DNA from: Clostridia bacterium
GTDB taxonomy: Bacteria > Bacillota > Clostridia > Christensenellales > Aristaeellaceae
Assembly (NCBI GenBank): GCA_017524725.1
Contig: JAFXUZ010000074.1
Location: 1-64,000, forward strand
Length of the DNA: 64,000 bases
Direction: 5' to 3'
The notes under the pieces were generated by a model. It was not told the origin of the DNA and ran no database searches. It was given only the letters and a program-made list of their open reading frames with translations. The position numbers and the translations under genes were made by a program. Positions 1 through 8,135 of this stretch are shown here, in pieces; position 1 is the first letter of the stretch, and each line of letters opens with the position of its first letter.

Positions 1-40
1 ACCGACAAGGAAGACCTCGTAGGCCTTCCCCGGGGTGGGG
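1..40 (+). repeat. Direct repeat, copy 1 (second copy at 344-383)
   Basis: The first 40 bases, beginning accgacaaggaagacctcgt, recur at 344-383 with two mismatches. Both copies lie in the non-coding stretch before the first gene, next to other repeated and palindromic segments. This looks like part of a dispersed non-coding repeat family; the left edge may lie outside the window. Confidence 0.7.
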
Positions 41-64
41 AAGGTGGCACGCCGCAGGCGTGAC

Positions 65-167
65 GGATGAGGTCGTCCGTCTGGCACGCGTCTGCAGGAT
101 AGAAAGCGATGACAGGGTATCCTCTGCAGATGAAGGTGGTGCACCGGTTGGGGCGACGACCTCATCC
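65..167. repeat. MITE/REP-like element with 13-bp inverted ends, copy A
   Basis: The segment is bounded by ggatgaggtcgtc (65-77) and its exact reverse complement gacgacctcatcc (155-167). Between them is a core (gatagaaagcgatgacaggg and following) that recurs in copy B at 514-617 with few changes. A GC hairpin, ggcggctttgccgcc, follows at once at 168-182. There is no plausible protein in it. It resembles the small non-autonomous palindromic elements scattered in gut Clostridia; the mobility is inferred. Confidence 0.65.
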
Positions 168-212
168 GGCGGCTTTGCCGCCACCGTCCGGGGCTGCCGC
201 CCGCCCTTCGCT

Positions 213-237
213 GAAAACAGTCCACTGGACTGTTTTC
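213..237. repeat. Perfect inverted repeat (11-3-11)
   Basis: gaaaacagtcc (213-223) is followed by three bases and then its exact reverse complement ggactgttttc (227-237). As RNA it would be a stable hairpin, but no T-run follows, so I do not call it a terminator. It belongs to the repeat-rich spacer 1-647, which contains no convincing gene. Confidence 0.7.
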
Positions 238-388
238 CGGGCGCTCCGGACCCCCAACCGGGGGGAGGCTATGGGTTGTTGCCCGCCCATCTCGTGCGCT
301 GACCGGATTCGTGATATTGACTTGCTGCTTCAAGACTCATTCAACCGACAAGGAAGACCTCGTAAGCCTTCCCCGGGATGGGGCTTGT

Positions 389-464
389 TATGGGGTGTCG
401 GCGGTAGCCGACGGGGTGTCCATTGTCATGGGGTGCCCGCCATAGGCGGGCGGGGTGTCCCATG
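389..464. repeat. Short array of ggggtgYc words separated by palindromes
   Basis: ggggtgtc or ggggtgcc occurs at 392, 413, 430 and 452, a spacing of 17-22 bases. Between copies lie palindromes such as gtcggc/gccgac and gcccgcc/ggcgggc. It is too short and too irregular for a CRISPR array. It is most likely another dispersed hairpin repeat. Confidence 0.5.
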
Positions 465-513
465 ACCTAATGACCTCCGCAGAGAAAGTGGCTCCGAGCG
501 TCAGCGAGGAGAC

Positions 514-617
514 GGATGAGGTCGTCTTCCCGGCATCCATCTGCAAGCGGGATAGAAAACGATGACAGGGTATTCTCTGCAGGTGAAGGCGGTGTACCGT
601 GGGCATCGACCTCATCC
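514..617. repeat. MITE/REP-like element, copy B
   Basis: Second copy of the element at 65-167, with left end ggatgaggtcgtc at 514-526 and right end gacctcatcc at 608-617. The outer three bases of the right end have diverged. A GC hairpin, ggccgctgcgcggcc, follows directly, matching the hairpin that follows copy A. The copy ends about 45 bases before the start of the GNAT gene. Confidence 0.65.
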
Positions 618-662
618 GGCCGCTGCGCGGCCACCTTCATGAAATCAAGAGGTGATCAGTAC

Positions 663-1106
663 ATGGATATAATAGTGATGCAAAAGGACCATCCGATGTG
701 GCGGAAAACCGCGGCTTTTGCGCGGGAATGCTCCTGGAGGGCGGGGCCGTATCTGGCGGAGCGGATGGAGAAGGGAGCCTTCACCGAGCGGGAGCGGGTG
801 ATCGCCTGCGTCGACGGGGACCGCGTCGTTGGTTTCTGCACCTTTTCCCTGAAGGACAGCCTGCCTGAAGACGATCCCCGAACGCCGTTCATCGGGTTTA
901 TGTTTGTGGACGAAGCATACCGGGGCAGGCGGCTATCCCAGCGGATGATCGCCCGGGCCTGCGGCCATGCCGCCAAGGTGGGTTATGCCGCCGTATATAT
1001 CGTGAGCGGCGAAAAGGGCCTGTATGAAAAGTACGGTTTTCTGAATGTCGGGGACGTAAAAACCGTCCACGGGACGGAGGAACAGCTGTTTCGGTGCGAA
1101 ATTTAA
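663..1106 (+). CDS. GNAT-family N-acetyltransferase
   Basis: A protein of 147 residues with the GNAT fold signature. The acetyl-CoA binding loop is seen as VDEAYRGRRLSQRM at about residues 83-96, followed by the GLYEKYGF motif near residue 120 that is typical of small acetyltransferases. The start at 663 is chosen because aagaggtgat sits 6 bases upstream; an in-frame ATG further upstream lies inside the repeat region and has no such site. The acceptor substrate cannot be told from sequence. It stands alone between the repeat-rich spacer and the promoter of the polysaccharide locus, with no partner gene. Confidence 0.85.
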   Translation: MDIIVMQKDHPMWRKTAAFARECSWRAGPYLAERMEKGAFTERERVIACVDGDRVVGFCTFSLKDSLPEDDPRTPFIGFMFVDEAYRGRRLSQRMIARACGHAAKVGYAAVYIVSGEKGLYEKYGFLNVGDVKTVHGTEEQLFRCEI

Positions 1107-1158
1107 AAAAACAAACCAGAAAACCAATATTTTCTTATCATGCCACGAATCAAAATCA

Positions 1159-1187
1159 TTGCCAATTGGAAAGGGTTATGGTAGTAT
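1159..1187 (+). promoter_or_regulatory. Sigma-70-type promoter of the polysaccharide operon
   Basis: ttgcca (1159-1164), a 17-base spacer and tagtat (1182-1187) give a near-consensus promoter. The predicted start near 1194 would give a leader of about 300 bases before the first gene at 1498. No other comparable promoter is seen before the AT-rich part of the locus. Confidence 0.65.
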
Positions 1188-1193
1188 AAATTG

Positions 1194-1497
1194 TTGAAGT
1201 GCGCGGTGCGCTGTGTTTCTTATGCCCGTCGCGCTTCGGCTTTCGGCGCGATGCCCCGCAACGAGCCTTTGGAAAGGCTGGGAAACCCGGGGTCGTCAGG
1301 TTTGTTCATGACCGGGAATGCTACAGGAACCCGCATCAAACGGCACGGCGCGGATTGCCCGGCCGGGAGTGGGGGGACACAGCGGAGCCTCTTCGTCACA
1401 GCGCAGCGGTTGTGACGGAGGGCGGAGCTATACCCGTAGCAGATACAAAATGGTTCTTTGGTTGTCGATTGAAAGAACGAATTGAGGGAAGGGAATC
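1194..1497 (+). promoter_or_regulatory. Long structured 5' leader of the polysaccharide operon
   Basis: The 300-base untranslated stretch can form several successive stems: 1229-1234 with 1246-1251, 1264-1270 with 1273-1279, 1286-1290 with 1312-1316, 1394-1400 with 1411-1417 (extended by cctc/gagg), and 1453-1459 with 1472-1478. Short ORFs in it have no ribosome binding site. I could not match it to a riboswitch family I know. No clear terminator with a U-run is seen, so any control might act on processing, anti-termination or translation. Confidence 0.45.
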
Positions 1498-1893
1498 ATG
1501 GTAACAGCCTTTTATCGGTTGGCAATAATAGTGTCTTCTGAAAAAACCCTGTCCTTCTACCGGCGGCTCGGCTTTACGGAAACGTTTAGAAAGAAAAGAG
1601 AAAAGGACACGGTCGTTCTGATGGATGGATACGGGATCCAGTTGGAATTCTTTATCGATCCCTCCCATCCTGTTCACATTTCAGGACCGGAAGAACCGAT
1701 CGGTCCCCGGCGTTTCGCGCTGAAGGTCGACAGTATAGAAAAGACGATATCTGAGTTGGACCTCAGGGAGGAGAACGTCGGACCGGTCATGGATGACTGG
1801 ATGGGATCGAGATTCTGTCTTATCCGGGATCCGGACGGACTCACAATAGTTCTGCATGAGCAGTTATGCGGCGGATATATAAAAGATGCCTGA
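1498..1893 (+). CDS. VOC-superfamily (glyoxalase/bleomycin-resistance-like) protein
   Basis: A protein of 131 residues with the paired beta-alpha-beta-beta-beta layout of the VOC fold. It opens with a segment like AFYRLAIIVSSEKTLSFYRR and ends with CLIRDPDGLTIVLHEQ, where the RDPDG turn and the late Glu are typical of the metal-binding half. The start follows agggaagg. It is the first gene after the structured leader and lies 56 bases before the initiating glycosyl-phosphate transferase, so it may be co-transcribed with the polysaccharide genes. VOC proteins range from isomerases to dioxygenases and drug-binding proteins, so the specific role is unknown. Confidence 0.8.
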   Translation: MVTAFYRLAIIVSSEKTLSFYRRLGFTETFRKKREKDTVVLMDGYGIQLEFFIDPSHPVHISGPEEPIGPRRFALKVDSIEKTISELDLREENVGPVMDDWMGSRFCLIRDPDGLTIVLHEQLCGGYIKDA

Positions 1894-1949
1894 CTTGATA
1901 TCTGAATAGCTATGGAACAATGTCTTTCTGTGTTGAGGTGGAAGAATAA

Positions 1950-2792
1950 ATGAACCCGTGGTTGGTGGCCTTGATCGTAATGATCGGGCTTTTTCTGGTC
2001 TTGAATATCATTGCGATGATCAAGAGACCGCGGAGCAGGTACCGGGATAAACCTGAAGAACAAAACCCCATGGAGGGGAAAATGGTTCGGTTTGTGCCTG
2101 ACGAAAATGAAAAGGTAAATGCCGACGGAGTCAGAGGCCACCTGGAAGCTGTCGGGCCAAGCAGCCATAAAGCGGGTATTTACGAGAAGATAATTAAAAG
2201 AATTCTGGATCTGGTGCTGAGCTTTGGCGGTCTTGTACTTCTTTCCCCGTTGTTTTTGGTGCTCAGTTTATGGATCGTTATCGATGATCCGGGCCCGGTA
2301 TTGTTCAAGCAGAAAAGGACCGGGAAAGACAAGCAGTATTTCTCACTGCATAAGTTCAGGTCCATGAAGCTTTCCACCCCCCATAATGTTCCGACACATA
2401 TGCTTGAAAACCCTGAGCAGTACATAACCAAAAGCGGCCGATTCATCCGAGCCCACAGCCTTGATGAGCTTCCACAGATCTGGGACATATTTATCGGAAA
2501 TATGAGCGTTATCGGTCCTCGTCCAGGACTTTGGAATCAGGACCTGCTGACAGCTGAAAGAGACAAATGGGGCGCAAATGACATCAGGCCCGGACTTACG
2601 GGATGGGCGCAGATCAACGGACGAGATGAGCTTGAGATCCCCGTGAAGGCGAAACTGGATGGGGAGTATACGAAGAATCTTGGCTTGAAAATGGATATTA
2701 AGTGTTTCCTTGGAAGCCTTCATGTGTTTGGCAGAGACAAAAGCATTGTTGAAGGTGGAACGGGAAAGATCCATAAGAGGGTTAACAAGTGA
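1950..2792 (+). CDS. Polyprenyl-phosphate sugar-1-phosphate transferase (initiating transferase)
   Basis: This membrane enzyme would start repeat-unit assembly by moving a sugar-1-phosphate from a nucleotide sugar to undecaprenyl phosphate. The 280-residue protein has an N-terminal membrane helix (about 3-22), a charged linker, a hydrophobic re-entrant helix near residues 87-112, and then the catalytic core of the WcaJ/PglC family. Visible motifs are FKQKRTGK, KFRSM, LDELPQIWD, IGPRPG and RPGLTGWAQINGR. The extra N-terminal helix and linker make it somewhat longer than the minimal PglC form (~200 residues). It is translationally coupled to the next gene through a GTGA overlap. The sugar is not predictable; a bacillosamine- or QuiNAc-type sugar is one option. 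Confidence 0.9.
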   Translation: MNPWLVALIVMIGLFLVLNIIAMIKRPRSRYRDKPEEQNPMEGKMVRFVPDENEKVNADGVRGHLEAVGPSSHKAGIYEKIIKRILDLVLSFGGLVLLSPLFLVLSLWIVIDDPGPVLFKQKRTGKDKQYFSLHKFRSMKLSTPHNVPTHMLENPEQYITKSGRFIRAHSLDELPQIWDIFIGNMSVIGPRPGLWNQDLLTAERDKWGANDIRPGLTGWAQINGRDELEIPVKAKLDGEYTKNLGLKMDIKCFLGSLHVFGRDKSIVEGGTGKIHKRVNK

Positions 2793-3679
2793 AAAAAGTA
2801 TTGATCACCGGCGCGAACAGTTATATAGGTGTTTCGTTTGAAAACTACGTTCGCGAACATCACAGTTCAGATCTGTCTGTAGATACGGTAGACATGATCG
2901 ACGGTTCATGGAGACAGAAAGACTTCTCTCCATATGATATTGTGTTTCATGTCGCCGGTATTGCTCATGCCGATGTGGGCAATGTGTCTGAGGACACGAA
3001 AAAAAAATATTATGCGATAAACACAGACCTCGCTGTAGAAACCTGCAAAAAGGCAAAAGCTGACGGCGTTAAGCAATTCGTGTTTATGTCCTCGGCAATT
3101 ATTTACGGTGACAGCGCGGGTTACGGAAAAAAGAAAAGGATAACAAAGGATACTGAGCCATGTCCGGCAAACTTTTATGGGGACAGCAAATGGCAGGCGG
3201 ATCAGGGCGTCAGGGCGCTGTCTTCCGCGTCGTTTACGGTTACCGTGTTACGTCCTCCCATGATCTATGGGAAAGGCAGCAAGGGTAATTATCCCACGCT
3301 TGCGGCTATGGCAAAAAAACTCCCTGTCTTTCCCGATGTAGAAAACGAGCGTTCCATGCTTTATATTGAAAACCTCTGTGAATTCCTGTCGCAGGTCATG
3401 ATCCGGGGAGAAGGCGGGATTTTCTGGCCCCAGAATGCGGAATATACCAGGACCAGCGATATGGTCAGGATGATCGCAGAAGTAAGCAGCCACAAAGTCG
3501 CTGTCTCTAAAGTATGGAACTGGGCAGTGAGCCTGGCAAGCATCATTCCGGGAAAGCCAAGGGATCTGGCCGCGAAAGCCTTCGGTAATCTTTCCTATGA
3601 TCAGGACATGAGCCGGTACGATTTCGAATACAGGTTGGTAAGCCTGAAGGAATCGATTGAAAGGACGGAAGGAAGATGA
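2789..3679 (+). CDS. NAD(P)-dependent epimerase/dehydratase (extended SDR)
   Basis: A sugar-nucleotide-modifying short-chain dehydrogenase of 296 residues. The Rossmann motif TGANSYIG lies at residues 7-14, the FHVAGIAH segment follows near 52-60, and the catalytic Ser and Tyr-x-x-x-Lys appear in SSAIIYG and FYGDSK. The GTG start overlaps the stop of the preceding transferase by four bases. It resembles the capsule epimerases that act on UDP- or lipid-linked HexNAc, and its place after the initiating transferase suggests it shapes the first sugar. The exact reaction cannot be assigned. Confidence 0.85.
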   Translation: MKKVLITGANSYIGVSFENYVREHHSSDLSVDTVDMIDGSWRQKDFSPYDIVFHVAGIAHADVGNVSEDTKKKYYAINTDLAVETCKKAKADGVKQFVFMSSAIIYGDSAGYGKKKRITKDTEPCPANFYGDSKWQADQGVRALSSASFTVTVLRPPMIYGKGSKGNYPTLAAMAKKLPVFPDVENERSMLYIENLCEFLSQVMIRGEGGIFWPQNAEYTRTSDMVRMIAEVSSHKVAVSKVWNWAVSLASIIPGKPRDLAAKAFGNLSYDQDMSRYDFEYRLVSLKESIERTEGR

Positions 3680-4758
3680 AGCGCATCTTATTTCTTGTCA
3701 ACCACGATGTGGTTATCTACAACTTCCGCCTGGAGATCGTTGAACGGTTTATTAAAGATGGTCATGAGGTACATATCAGTTCACCTTATGGCGAAAGAAT
3801 TGACGATCTGGTTAAATTAGGCGCAAAGTTCCACGAGATAAAGATGGAACGCCATGGAATGAACCCAAAGGATGAATTAAGGATATTGGGCAAGTATAAG
3901 AAACTCATGAAGGACGTTAAACCGGATATCTGCCTTGGGTTTACCATTAAGCCAAATATATACGGAGCTATTGCAGCAAGGGGACAGCATATTCCGTTTG
4001 TGGCAAACATCACCGGACTCGGTACCGCTGTAGAAAACCCCGGCATAAGTCAGAAGATTTCTATCCTTCTGTATAAATACGCCTTTAAAAAAGTCCAGCG
4101 CGTGTTCTTTCAGAATGAGGAAAACAAGAAGTTCTTTGAAGACCACGGATTGGCTAAGGGCAAGGGAATGATCATCCCCGGATCCGGAGTCAACCTTATT
4201 CGCTATCCTTATCGTGAATATCCGGAAGATGGCGTGATAAAGTTTGCCTTTATATCACGGATCATGAAAGAAAAAGGCATTGACCAGTATCTGGACACCG
4301 CAGAGGCTTTTAAAGGAAAAAACGTAGAATTCCATGTCTGCGGCTTCTGTGAGCCGGAATATGACGGCAGGCTTCAGGAAGAGCACAAAAAAGGAATTGT
4401 GAATTATCATGGAATGATCCGTGACGTTGCCGGCTTCATGGGAGAGATGCACTGTATTATTCACCCCACTTATTATCCGGAAGGGATAAGCAATGTTCTG
4501 CTGGAGGCCTGTGCCACGGGCCGGCCCATTATTACCACGGATCGTTCCGGCTGCCGTGAAGTGGTGGATGACGGTAAGAACGGGTACATGATACCATGCC
4601 AGAGCAGTGAAAGCCTGATCAGGGCGGTGGATAAGTTTTTAGGGCTTAGCTGGAAAGAAAAGAAAACCATGGGTGAAGAAGCCAGGCGCAAGGTCGAGAG
4701 GGAATTTGACCGGCAGATCGTTGTTGAAAAGTATGTGGATGAGGTTAAAAAGGCATGA
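3676..4758 (+). CDS. Glycosyltransferase family 4 (GT-B)
   Basis: A 360-residue retaining-type GT-B glycosyltransferase. The N-terminal domain opens with MKRILFLVNHDVVIYNFR, which is typical of PglA/WbpT-like enzymes that act after the initiating transferase. The C-terminal donor domain contains FAFISRIMKEKGIDQY and the E-x7-E motif in PEGISNVLLEACATGRP. It overlaps the epimerase by an ATGA and the next gene by four bases, so it is in a tightly coupled block. It probably adds the second sugar, though donor and acceptor are unknown. Confidence 0.9.
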   Translation: MKRILFLVNHDVVIYNFRLEIVERFIKDGHEVHISSPYGERIDDLVKLGAKFHEIKMERHGMNPKDELRILGKYKKLMKDVKPDICLGFTIKPNIYGAIAARGQHIPFVANITGLGTAVENPGISQKISILLYKYAFKKVQRVFFQNEENKKFFEDHGLAKGKGMIIPGSGVNLIRYPYREYPEDGVIKFAFISRIMKEKGIDQYLDTAEAFKGKNVEFHVCGFCEPEYDGRLQEEHKKGIVNYHGMIRDVAGFMGEMHCIIHPTYYPEGISNVLLEACATGRPIITTDRSGCREVVDDGKNGYMIPCQSSESLIRAVDKFLGLSWKEKKTMGEEARRKVEREFDRQIVVEKYVDEVKKA

Positions 4759-5309
4759 ATAAATATGTTAGATGTATTGTTTGCATCCCATGTGGAATAC
4801 TAAAAATGGCATGGTTAAAGCTGTTTCATGCTGGATCTTTTAATGGTCCAGTTTTATGCCTTGTATCTCCTCATACGGAAATAACAATAGATAAAGGAGC
4901 AAAAATGAGGATTGGGAACAGTTTTAAAATGCGTGATGGGGCGAAGATTAGGGTGCGTAAGGGCGGAAAATGTATCATAGGCAATAATACTTCTATTAAC
5001 AGTAATAACATTATTACTTGTCATGAGAGCATTGAAATCGGCGATAATTGCCAGTTCAGTCCAAATGTACATGTTTATGACCATGATCATGATTTCAGAG
5101 GCACTGGTGGATTGAAAGCTATGAAGTTTAAAACTGCTCCTATCAAGATTGGGGACAATGTTTGGATTGGTGCAAATACAGTTATTTTAAGAGGAACTGA
5201 AATAGGTAATAACTGCGTTATTGGTGCGGGTAGTGTTGTAAAGGGAAAGTATGAAGATGGTTCTGTAATTGTGCAGAAAAGAACTGTAGATGTGAGGAAG
5301 ATAGAATAA
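4755..5309 (+). CDS. Hexapeptide-repeat (left-handed beta-helix) acyltransferase
   Basis: A 184-residue protein with a hydrophobic N-terminus (about residues 5-25) and then hexapeptide repeats of the LbH acetyltransferase fold. The visible signature is GDNVWIGANTVILRGTEIG near residue 135 and the catalytic-type His in VYDHDHDF near residue 112. It probably O-acetylates a sugar of the repeat unit. From this gene on the DNA becomes much richer in A and T than in the genes before, which suggests a separate origin. The start overlaps the preceding stop in an ATGA. Confidence 0.88.
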   Translation: MNKYVRCIVCIPCGILKMAWLKLFHAGSFNGPVLCLVSPHTEITIDKGAKMRIGNSFKMRDGAKIRVRKGGKCIIGNNTSINSNNIITCHESIEIGDNCQFSPNVHVYDHDHDFRGTGGLKAMKFKTAPIKIGDNVWIGANTVILRGTEIGNNCVIGAGSVVKGKYEDGSVIVQKRTVDVRKIE

Positions 5310-5896
5310 TGCGTGGAAGAGATAAATTTTCAAAAATTAAACCTATGATAAATATTTTGTCCAAGTTTTATTCTATGTTTCCACGTAATATGAGAAACAG
5401 AAAAATGGCAAAGCTTAGAAAGAAGACAGGTAATGTTGCATTAGTTAAACGGTATGCGTTATTAAAAACCCTAGCAAAACAAGTAGGAGATAACGTATCA
5501 GTTTTTCCTGATGTTTATCTGCTAAATGTTCAAGAAATGGAAATAGGAAATAATGTAAGTTTCCAACCGATGGTATATATTGAAGCTTATGGAGGAGTGA
5601 AAATCGGAAATGATGTTTCTTTTGCTGAAGGTGCATCCATTTTTTCTGTTAATCACGGATTCAAGGATTTAGAAATTCCTATTAAAGATCAACCTTTGAC
5701 AGCACTACCGGTTATAATTGAAAACAATGTATGGGTTGGAGCAAAGGCAACTGTATTAGGAGGGGTACTGCTTGCTCAGGGAACGATTGTGGCAGCTGGT
5801 GCAGTTGTAAATAAATCAACAGAGAAAAATACTACCGTTGCCGGAGTACCTGCGAAGATAATCAAAAAAAGAGAGAATATTGTATCAACATCTTAA
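5309..5896 (+). CDS. Hexapeptide-repeat acyltransferase, second copy
   Basis: A 195-residue LbH acyltransferase. Its first 40 residues are basic and unrelated to the fold; repeats follow from about residue 65, with the His-containing FSVNHGFKD near residue 115 and the closing motif VWVGAKATVLGGVLL. Its ATG shares one base with the stop of the preceding acyltransferase, so the two are probably translated together. Two neighbouring acyltransferases suggest two acetylated positions in the polymer or alternative acceptors. The gene is AT-rich like its neighbours. Confidence 0.87.
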   Translation: MRGRDKFSKIKPMINILSKFYSMFPRNMRNRKMAKLRKKTGNVALVKRYALLKTLAKQVGDNVSVFPDVYLLNVQEMEIGNNVSFQPMVYIEAYGGVKIGNDVSFAEGASIFSVNHGFKDLEIPIKDQPLTALPVIIENNVWVGAKATVLGGVLLAQGTIVAAGAVVNKSTEKNTTVAGVPAKIIKKRENIVSTS

Positions 5897-5957
5897 TGCA
5901 GTACCATCTTCTTTTCTATTGAAGATTGATTAAGTAAGAAAAAGTAGGTGAGGACTT

Positions 5958-6833
5958 GTGCATCAGATTGCTCTATTAACAGCTACTTATAACCATCCTA
6001 AGGAACTAATGAAGTTGTTTGATTCATTAGAGAAACAGAGTGATAAAAATTTTACTTGGGTCATTATTAATGATGGTAGTGAAGAGGAAACAGAAAACGT
6101 TCTTCAAATAATAAATAATAACAGCATTATCGATGTTAAGGTGATTAACAAGGGAAATGGAGGAAAAAGTTCTTCAATAAACATGGGGTTCGATTGCTTG
6201 GAAACAAATGTTGAATTTGTTTTGATAATCGATGATGATGAACGGTTGAAGCCGGAAGCGGTGATGACTGTCAAAGAATATGTAGAGAAATATAGAAATT
6301 CTGATTGTGGTGTAATCCATTTTAATCGAACTAATGAGAAGGGTGATATTATTGCAAACCCCATAATTAGAGAAGACTTCTACATGAATTTCCAGGTATT
6401 CAAGTCAGAGAGAAGATATGCCGATGGTTATCTTGGCTATTTTGTCAAAGCGCTAGGAAAGAATCGTTTTACGATCTATCCTGGAGAGAAATATATTGCC
6501 CCATCCACCCTGATAATGAAAGTCAACAGAAAAAGTAAACTTCTATGGGCAGGTACTGTACTCGGAGAAACGGAATATCTTGTGGGTGGTATTACAAAGC
6601 AAGGGCGGAAACTAAGAGTAAAAAATCCAATGGGTATGATTGAATACTGTGAGTTGATGATGGAAAATGGTGCTACTTTTTTAACCAAACTGAGTTACTC
6701 TACTCAAGGATATGCTTATAGGGTAATTGCTAGGGGAAAAGCCCAAAAAACAGAAAAAGCCCCAAATCTTATCCGAGTTTGCGCTTTGCCAGGAGCAATT
6801 CTTTCATTAATATGGAAATGTAAGTATCTATAA
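5958..6833 (+). CDS. Glycosyltransferase family 2 (GT-A)
   Basis: A 291-residue GT-A enzyme. It begins with IALLTATYNHPKELMKLFDSL and has the NDGS nucleotide-binding motif near residue 39 and a DDD metal-binding cluster (LIIDDDERLK) near residues 91-100. A GTG start is used, preceded by aggtgagg at a good distance; the previous gene ends 61 bases upstream. The gene is AT-rich. It would add one sugar of the repeat unit; the donor is unknown. It is the last gene before the inserted IS element. Confidence 0.87.
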   Translation: MHQIALLTATYNHPKELMKLFDSLEKQSDKNFTWVIINDGSEEETENVLQIINNNSIIDVKVINKGNGGKSSSINMGFDCLETNVEFVLIIDDDERLKPEAVMTVKEYVEKYRNSDCGVIHFNRTNEKGDIIANPIIREDFYMNFQVFKSERRYADGYLGYFVKALGKNRFTIYPGEKYIAPSTLIMKVNRKSKLLWAGTVLGETEYLVGGITKQGRKLRVKNPMGMIEYCELMMENGATFLTKLSYSTQGYAYRVIARGKAQKTEKAPNLIRVCALPGAILSLIWKCKYL

Positions 6834-6956
6834 GTATTATGACCTGGTTGAAAATGTCTATGAGTGAAGAAAACTATAAAAATAATTATAGATGGTGAGC
6901 AAATCTTTTTAATTTCTTATATGATAACTCAAAGTAATTTCAAGGCATCAATTTAT

Positions 6957-8102
6957 CTAAGGCAACACCGTACAATTCACCAAAGCAGATGAATTCTCTC
7001 ATTTCAGCACAAATTCCGACTATCTGAACCCATCTGTCCGCCGTGAGTAGAACTTGAATCAGGCCGTAACCGAAGGCCGGTCGGCCAGAATCAAGTTCGC
7101 TAAGGCGAACAGCATATGCAGTTGAGCGTCAACCTTTGCCAAGCCTCGCAATCGCGTCTTCTGGTATCCGAACATCCCTTTAACGACTGCGAAATCATGC
7201 TCCACTTTGGAACGGACGGATGATTTGGCATGTTCAGTTTCTTGGGCTTTCTTCTGTTCTGCTTCCGGCAGTTTCTTCAGAGAGGAACGGCGTACATTAA
7301 TCCTGAACGCAATCTTCTTTCCTTCACGATTGACCTTTGGCACATCATCATGTTGCTCGACACCAAGATATCCGCTGTCTCCGAAAACCTCTTCTTCCGT
7401 TCCCTCAAGCAAATCCGGAACCGGTACTGTATCGTGTACGTTGGCTGCGGTCGTCTCGATCTTGTTGACTAATCCAGTATCCCGGTCTACACCGATATGC
7501 CCTTTGAATCCAAAGTACCATTGATTGCCTTTCTTCACCTGATGGGCATCCGGATCCCGTTCCTTCTTCTGGTTCTTTGTCGATGAAGGTGCGGCCACCA
7601 ACGTGGAATCCACTATCGTGCCCTTCATCAGCAGAAGTCCCTTCTCCTGAAGCCGTCCCCTGACATCTGCGAACAGTTCTTCCTGCAAATGATGATCTAT
7701 CAGAATATTGCGGAATCGTCCAATCGTATCCCCATCCGGTATCTGGTTGCTGGAGTCAACACAGCAGAATGCTGAAAACGCCCGGCTGTCGATGATCTCG
7801 TTCATCACCGCCATATCCGCCAGGTTGTAAAGGTTTTGCAATACGTAGATCCGAAGCATCAGTTCCAGGTCGTAAGGCTTGTTCCCGCGCTCTCCTTTGT
7901 AATAGTGCGGCTGTATCTTCTTCACCCATTCGCCCCACGGCACCAGCCGGTCCATTTGCTCCAGAAATTCCTTCTTGTGCGTTCTGACTTCCGCAAGTTC
8001 ATCCGTCAAAAACGACATCGTTAGCTGCTTATCCATACCAGTATTATACCATATCTTGGTGTTCTATGCTACCATGTGCTGCTTTGTGCGGTGTTGCCCT
8101 AA
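6957..8102 (-). mobile_element. Complete IS5-family insertion sequence with CTAA target duplication
   Basis: The element spans 6961-8098 (1138 bp). Its ends are inverted repeats, ggcaacaccgtacaa on the left and ggcaacaccgcacaa read inward from the right, one mismatch in 15. Directly outside both ends is ctaa (6957-6960 and 8099-8102), a 4-bp duplication of the YTAR type known for IS5 relatives. One intact transposase gene fills it on the minus strand. The intact ends and gene suggest a fairly recent insertion. It lies between two operon genes and interrupts neither. Confidence 0.92.
7059..8036 (-). CDS. IS5-family DDE transposase
   Basis: A transposase of 325 residues with the N-terminal helix-turn-helix region common to IS5 (DUF772-like, about residues 40-125) followed by the RNase-H-like catalytic domain. 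The likely DDE triad is Asp143 (IVDSTLVAAP), Asp220 (FGDSGYLG) and Glu279 (RSKVEHDF). The reading frame is complete from its ATG to its stop 14 codons after the final hydrophobic helix. It reads against the polysaccharide operon. Length is normal for the family. Confidence 0.95.
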   Translation of the reverse strand: MDKQLTMSFLTDELAEVRTHKKEFLEQMDRLVPWGEWVKKIQPHYYKGERGNKPYDLELMLRIYVLQNLYNLADMAVMNEIIDSRAFSAFCCVDSSNQIPDGDTIGRFRNILIDHHLQEELFADVRGRLQEKGLLLMKGTIVDSTLVAAPSSTKNQKKERDPDAHQVKKGNQWYFGFKGHIGVDRDTGLVNKIETTAANVHDTVPVPDLLEGTEEEVFGDSGYLGVEQHDDVPKVNREGKKIAFRINVRRSSLKKLPEAEQKKAQETEHAKSSVRSKVEHDFAVVKGMFGYQKTRLRGLAKVDAQLHMLFALANLILADRPSVTA

Positions 8103-8135
8103 ATATATGCATTTTCGGAAGGTTATCAAAAAGAT

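Noticed and set aside
213..237. Perfect palindrome as a terminator
   Set aside because: No T-run follows and no gene ends before it; it fits the repeat family around it.
1286..1440. Cobalamin or c-di-GMP riboswitch in the leader
   Set aside because: I could not find the conserved core words of these families; only generic stems are seen.
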